The notes below the pieces were generated by a model, which searched no databases, was not told the origin of the DNA, and saw only the letters and a list, made by a program, of their open reading frames with translations. From an uncultured Rhodocyclaceae bacterium (lineage in GTDB: Bacteria > Pseudomonadota > Gammaproteobacteria > Burkholderiales > Rhodocyclaceae), in contig CAJBAP010000456.1 in the NCBI GenBank assembly GCA_903950295.1, positions 1 through 7,368 on the forward strand: 7,368 bases of DNA, read 5' to 3'. Shown here one piece after another: positions 1 through 7,368 of the stretch (position 1 is its first letter; each line of letters starts with the position of its first letter). Both the position numbers and the translations under genes were made by a program.

Positions 1-2
1 AG

Positions 3-35
3 CAGTTCCGGGTGCCGATCAAGAAGCCGAAATAA
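3..35 (+). CDS. Possible C-terminal tail of an unknown upstream protein
   Basis: One forward frame reads QFRVPIKKPK and then TAA at 33-35. The short basic end would suit the C-terminus of a gene lying mostly left of the window. Ten codons are too few to name a family. Another forward frame stays open from position 2 to 277, so even the choice of frame is uncertain. Treat this as a hint only. Confidence 0.2.
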   Translation, partial: QFRVPIKKPK

Positions 36-240
36 ATTGGTCACCGCTGGAACGGCAGGTTCACTCTAAAACCAGCCGCTCAATTCACATGCTAACGGCA
101 TCACCAATGACTCCTCCCGCTGCAAAGGCGTCGTTGAGTCGTAGAGGAAAGTCGGCGCGGGCGAGACGGCGCGCGAATTTTCGACGAATTGTTTTGAGCG
201 CGAGTCGGCGATTTTCCGGACACCTATCGGACACGAAAGC
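36..240. other. Stretch without a convincing gene, left of the tRNA
   Basis: I see no gene here that I can defend. A forward frame opens with ATG at 89 and runs to 277, but its product is a featureless Arg/Ser-rich peptide of 62 residues and its 3' end lies inside the tRNA terminator hairpin, which argues against it. A reverse frame ending near position 88 could encode an equally unremarkable peptide. The heptamer CGGACAC occurs twice, around 218-236. The 9-mer at 91-99 (GCTAACGGC) matches one arm of the downstream hairpin. The region may be intergenic spacer or a decayed fragment next to a tRNA. Confidence 0.5.
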
Positions 241-284
241 CAAAAACGAAAAAGCCGTTAGCGACTGCTTACGCTAACGGCCTT
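241..284 (-). terminator. Rho-independent terminator of the tRNA-Arg gene
   Basis: Arms GCCGTTAGCG (254-263) and CGCTAACGGC (272-281) pair perfectly over 10 bp around an 8-nt loop. On the minus strand the hairpin is followed by a T-rich tail (TTTTTCGTTTTT, complement of 242-253). It lies 12 nt beyond the CCA end of the tRNA, the expected place for a terminator of a single-gene tRNA transcript. The plus side has only a weak T run after the stem, so I assign it to the minus strand. Confidence 0.85.
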
Positions 285-292
285 GGTATTTC

Positions 293-369
293 TGGTGCGC
301 CCGGAGAGATTCGAACTCCCTACCCCTTGGTTCGTAGCCAAGTACTCTATCCAGATGAGCTACGGGCGC
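293..369 (-). tRNA. tRNA-Arg (anticodon ACG)
   Basis: The reverse complement folds into a complete 77-nt cloverleaf. The acceptor stem GCGCCCG/CGGGCGC is perfect. The D arm has GCUC/GAGU, the anticodon stem is CUUGG/CCAAG around loop CUACGAA, the variable region has five bases, and the T arm is GGGAG-UUCGAAU-CUCUC. Discriminator A is followed by a genome-encoded CCA (293-295). The loop places anticodon ACG at 333-335. In bacteria A34 of this tRNA is converted to inosine by TadA, so that it reads CGU, CGC and CGA. The gene stands alone between its own promoter and terminator and points away from the EAL-HDOD gene. Confidence 0.97.
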
Positions 370-386
370 AATAAATCAAGGCGCGC

Positions 387-415
387 ACTATAGCGGAAAC
401 GATTCTTGCCGTAAA
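387..415 (-). promoter_or_regulatory. Sigma70-type promoter of tRNA-Arg, GC-rich discriminator
   Basis: On the minus strand a TTTACG -35 element (410-415, 4 of 6 consensus bases) is separated by 17 bp from a TATAGT -10 element (387-392, 5 of 6). The bases just after the -10 read GCGCGCC, a GC-rich discriminator like those of stable-RNA promoters under stringent (ppGpp/DksA) control. Transcription would start near 380, giving a leader of about 10 nt before the mature tRNA. Stringent control is inferred from the discriminator only. Confidence 0.7.
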
Positions 416-448
416 GTCCGTTATGTACCGTTTTGAGTGGCAAGCCTT

Positions 449-1699
449 ATGAACGAGCCCCTGCGCTCCGAGATTACCTTGCAGCAACCCTTTATTGAGC
501 GACAGCCGATCATCGATCGGTCTGGCGATACGCTGGGTTATGAGCTTTATGCCTATCCGGGACGGGCAAGTGACGGCGTGGCCTCGAATACGCTGGAGGG
601 CAGCGCGGCCGTGCTGGCGCATTTGCTTGGCAACATGGATGGCAATTGGCTCCCCGAAGGCAAGCGGGTTTTTCTCAATGCCGACATCGCGTTACTGGAT
701 GACGCAGATTTTCTCGCCCTGCTGCCCGATGGCTATATCGTCCTTGATCTGCACGGCCCGACCGGCAGCGTCACTGAGGCCGTCGTGGCCACCATCGATC
801 AATTGCGCCTGCGCGATATCGTCATTTCTCTCGACGGTTTCACGCTGGCGGCGGAAAGTCCTGAACTTCTGGTGCGCGCCACGTACATCAAACTGGCCAC
901 CGACAGCGAGAACGCCTACCTGCTTTACCAGCACTTCGACCAGTTGAAAGATTATCCGGTCAAGAAAATTGCCAAGCACGTCAGCAACGGTAGCGAATAC
1001 AAATTCTGCCGTGATATCGGCTTCGACTATTTCCAGGGCTATTTCTTCACGCGGCCAGAAATCCTGCCGGAACGCGAGATCAACACCGGGCTCACCCATC
1101 TGGTCGAGGTGTTCGACCTCGTCGGCCAGTCTGCCGAACCCGCAAAGATCGAGCATGCCTTCAAGCGCGACCCGACACTGGTGGTCAAACTGCTGGGCTA
1201 CATCAACTCGGCGGGAATGAGCCGGGGCCGCAAGGTAACGAGTATCGCCCATGCCATCCAGATCCTCGGCTATCGCCAACTCTATCGCTGGGTGGCTCTG
1301 CTGCTCTATACCGCCGGTAATGCGGCCGCACCCGCCGCATTGATGAAGACGGTACTGGCACGCAGCCGTTTCATTGAAGCCGCGGGGCGCCTTGTGCTAC
1401 CCAGCCACGAACAGGACAATCTTTTCATGGTCGGCATGCTGTCCATGCTCGATGTCGTATTCGGTCTGCCGCTGGCCAAGGCGCTGGCCAAACTGCCGTT
1501 GCCCGACACCATGACGCGGGCGATCCTCGGTTACGAAGGTACGCTGGGGATGTTGCTGTCTCTTGCCGAAGCTCTCGAACAGGGGCATTACGAACACATT
1601 GATAGCCTCGCCACCACCCTCGGACTGAGCATGCAGGACATCAACACAGCTCAACTCGACGCCATCCGCTGGGCGGAAAGTTTGACCGCAAAAGGCTGA
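449..1699 (+). CDS. EAL-HDOD domain protein with degenerate EAL active site
   Basis: This 416-residue soluble protein has the EAL-HDOD layout of YuxH-like signalling proteins. An N-terminal EAL-type domain (about residues 15-204) opens with FIERQPIIDRSG and closes with GFDYFQGYFFTRPE. A C-terminal HDOD domain (about 205-400) includes KLLGYINSAG and a helix-rich tail. Active EAL phosphodiesterases cleave c-di-GMP using several metal-binding acids. Here E32 (in YELY), N77, K148 and Q196 remain. The usual LELTE-type glutamate is D100, the DDF pair is D129-G130, and the KVE glutamate is S179. A catalytically inactive, binding or scaffold role is therefore likely. No signal peptide or membrane segment is visible. 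I chose ATG 449. An in-frame GTG at 437 would add four residues (MASL), and neither start has a good Shine-Dalgarno sequence. The gene diverges from tRNA-Arg and ends 78 bp before parE. Domain assignment is firm; biological role is unknown. Confidence 0.9.
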   Translation: MNEPLRSEITLQQPFIERQPIIDRSGDTLGYELYAYPGRASDGVASNTLEGSAAVLAHLLGNMDGNWLPEGKRVFLNADIALLDDADFLALLPDGYIVLDLHGPTGSVTEAVVATIDQLRLRDIVISLDGFTLAAESPELLVRATYIKLATDSENAYLLYQHFDQLKDYPVKKIAKHVSNGSEYKFCRDIGFDYFQGYFFTRPEILPEREINTGLTHLVEVFDLVGQSAEPAKIEHAFKRDPTLVVKLLGYINSAGMSRGRKVTSIAHAIQILGYRQLYRWVALLLYTAGNAAAPAALMKTVLARSRFIEAAGRLVLPSHEQDNLFMVGMLSMLDVVFGLPLAKALAKLPLPDTMTRAILGYEGTLGMLLSLAEALEQGHYEHIDSLATTLGLSMQDINTAQLDAIRWAESLTAKG

Positions 1700-6132
<4,433 letters not shown>

Positions 6133-6140
6133 TTGGCCGC

Positions 6141-6149
6141 TGGTATAAT
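6141..6149 (+). promoter_or_regulatory. Extended -10 promoter element before the small gene
   Basis: TGGTATAAT combines the TGn extension with a perfect TATAAT (6144-6149), starting 9 bp after the parC stop. A possible -35, TTGGCA at 6118-6123, gives a 20-bp spacer, longer than ideal, but extended -10 promoters can work with a weak -35. Transcription would start near 6156, only about 5 nt before ATG 6161. Confidence 0.6.
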
Positions 6150-6160
6150 CGCTACGCATT

Positions 6161-6406
6161 ATGAAGAACGCCAAAGACTCCCCCGCCACGCGTTACTGCT
6201 ACCACTGCCGCGTCCACCATCCGGTGGAGGAAATGAAGTTGCTCGTGACCAAAACCGGTTCGCGCTGGCGCTGCGTCAAGAGCATCGAGGCCGTGAAACG
6301 CTCCAAGGATGAACGCGACCAGTATGGCCGCCAGGTTTCTGCGGCCAACCAGTCCGAAGCCTCCAGTCGGGCGCGCATCCTCAACAAGATCCAGTCAGAG
6401 CGCTAG
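6161..6406 (+). CDS. Small Cys/His-containing protein of unknown function
   Basis: I do not recognise this 81-residue protein. Near the N-terminus it has YCYHCRVHHP, giving a C13-x2-C16 pair followed by H19/H20, and a later cysteine in RWRC (C38). Two Cys, one His and one Cys could form a small zinc knuckle, but only three cysteines exist, so this is inference. The second half (about 40-81) is highly charged, polar and probably helical. No signal peptide or membrane segment is seen. The ATG at 6161 keeps the CxxC motif. No Shine-Dalgarno precedes it, and the extended -10 element ends only 11 nt upstream, so the mRNA may be nearly leaderless. The next in-frame ATG (6233) has GGAGG only 2 nt before it and would lose the CxxC pair. 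The 3' end overlaps the convergent recD gene by 12 bp. It is probably a real gene, given its promoter and codon style. Confidence 0.75.
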   Translation: MKNAKDSPATRYCYHCRVHHPVEEMKLLVTKTGSRWRCVKSIEAVKRSKDERDQYGRQVSAANQSEASSRARILNKIQSER

Positions 6407-7368
6407 TTTTTCGCGCAACCCGGACATGCGCTCCGCGCGGTGTCCGATCGCTGCCTGCAGCACGTCTGCGGTAGCCCACAAACTGATGTGCTTGCGTGCC
6501 CGGGTAACCCCGGTGTAGATCAACTCTCGCGTCGCGATTGACGAAACTGAGGGCGAAACCACTGTCGGCAAAACCAGGATCACTCGATCGAATTCCGATC
6601 CCTGCGATTTGTGCACCGTCATGGCCCAGGCTGCCTCCCACGCCGGCAGACGGGCAAAGGAGATCCAGCGTGGTGCGGCACCTGCCGTGTCACCGGGAAA
6701 ACAGACCTTGAGACTGCCGTCCGCCGGATCGGGCAAGGTCAAACCGATATCGCCGTTATAAAGCCGCAGTTGCAGGTCGTTGCGGACGACCATGACCGGC
6801 AAGCCCACTGGCACTGCTGCACTGTTGCCAGCCGCACCGAGTGCTTCATTCAGCGCCGTGACATCCAGCCGATGAGCGCAGAGCACACGAAAGCGGTTGA
6901 AGCGCACGAACAGTTCGTTGGGCGGCAAGCTCGCTGCCACGCCCTCCAGATATGGGCGATAACCGGCCTGCGCAGCAGCGATCAGCGCCCGCCTGTCGTC
7001 ACTACCCTGCGCCTGCCAGTCGATGTCGTCCGCTCCGGTTTGCAATAGCGCCAGTGCAGCGGTTCCATCACCCGCCCTTAAGCACTCGGCCAAGCGGCCG
7101 ATACCGCTGGCACTGGCGAAACGGAAGCTCGTTGTCAGCGTTGCCACACAATGTGCCAAACCTGCGCTGGCGCAGAGATCGGCGAAAACCGCACCGGCCT
7201 CGACGGCAGCCAACTGATCACGGTCGCCAAGCATGATCAGACGGGCAGCGGCGGGCAGCGCAGCAAGGAGATGGGCCATCAGCGACAAGACGATCATCGA
7301 GGCCTCATCAACGACCAGCACATCGACCGCCAGCGGCCGTTCGCGATCATGACGAAAACCGCTGCCAT
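6395..7368 (-). CDS. recD: Exodeoxyribonuclease V alpha subunit (RecD), C-terminal part
   Basis: RecD is the 5'-3' helicase motor of RecBCD, which processes double-strand breaks and degrades foreign linear DNA. About 324 codons are present; the N-terminal part, including Walker A, lies beyond the right edge. The visible superfamily 1 motifs, in order, are DVLVVDEASM (Walker B), LGDRDQLAAVEAGAV (motif III), TTSFRF (motif IV), LRLYNGDIG, TVHKSQGSEFD (motif V) and RELIYTGVTRARK (motif VI). They match the E. coli RecD pattern closely. The frame stays open from the edge to TGA at 6395-6397, with no break. A GTG at 7319-7321 lies within the conserved Walker B strand and is not the true start. recB would be expected further right if the usual order holds. 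The 3' end runs into the last codons of the convergent small gene. Confidence 0.95.
   Translation of the reverse strand, partial: GSGFRHDRERPLAVDVLVVDEASMIVLSLMAHLLAALPAAARLIMLGDRDQLAAVEAGAVFADLCASAGLAHCVATLTTSFRFASASGIGRLAECLRAGDGTAALALLQTGADDIDWQAQGSDDRRALIAAAQAGYRPYLEGVAASLPPNELFVRFNRFRVLCAHRLDVTALNEALGAAGNSAAVPVGLPVMVVRNDLQLRLYNGDIGLTLPDPADGSLKVCFPGDTAGAAPRWISFARLPAWEAAWAMTVHKSQGSEFDRVILVLPTVVSPSVSSIATRELIYTGVTRARKHISLWATADVLQAAIGHRAERMSGLREKLAL

Noticed and set aside
89..277. Forward 62-codon open frame left of the tRNA
   Set aside because: Arg/Ser-rich with no motif, no convincing ribosome binding site, and it ends inside the tRNA terminator hairpin.
692..1279. Antisense open frame of 195 codons within the EAL-HDOD gene
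   Set aside because: The sense protein has clear domain motifs; the antisense product shows none and no ribosome binding site was found.
6221..6235. Later start for the small gene at ATG 6233, behind GGAGG
   Set aside because: The spacing is only 2 nt, and this start would remove the CxxC motif and leave the promoter far upstream.
6421..6446. Inverted repeat CGGACA...TGTCCG between the small gene and recD, as a possible terminator
   Set aside because: The stem is only 6 bp with a 14-nt loop, there is no T run after it on either strand, and it lies inside recD coding sequence.

Overview
The window looks like ordinary core chromosome of a GC-rich betaproteobacterium. This is inferred from protein style: ParC has the '[18 protein letters not shown]' type of breakage-reunion core that I associate with Neisseria-like ParC, and ParE is about 658 residues long. 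RecD closely follows the E. coli pattern. No database search was possible, so genus is not assigned.

Layout, left to right. Positions 1-290 hold no confident gene, only a possible tail of an upstream protein and a rho-independent terminator (241-284). That terminator belongs to a complete tRNA-Arg(ACG) gene on the minus strand (293-369), which has a good sigma70-type promoter with a GC-rich discriminator (387-415). Divergently, on the plus strand, lie an EAL-HDOD protein with a degenerate EAL domain (449-1699), then parE (1778-3754) and parC (3751-6132), the two subunits of DNA topoisomerase IV, joined by an ATGA start/stop overlap. After a 28-bp gap comes a small unrecognised protein with a Cys/His cluster (6161-6406), preceded by a perfect extended -10 element. 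On the minus strand the C-terminal half of recD, the alpha subunit of exonuclease V, enters from the right edge (7368 down to 6395). Its 3' end overlaps that of the small gene by 12 bp.

How the genes relate. ParE (ATPase and TOPRIM) and ParC (DNA cleavage and C-terminal pinwheel) form the heterotetramer that decatenates daughter chromosomes. RecD is a helicase subunit of the RecBCD double-strand-break repair enzyme. The EAL-HDOD protein is probably a signalling scaffold rather than an active c-di-GMP phosphodiesterase. The four plus-strand genes are close enough (gaps of 78, -4 and 28 bp, no terminator seen) that read-through is plausible.

I found no mobile element, CRISPR array or clearly new defence or biosynthetic system. 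The points most worth a second look are a hairpin that would bury the parE start codon, the near-leaderless arrangement of the small Cys/His gene, its overlap with recD, and the eroded EAL active site.
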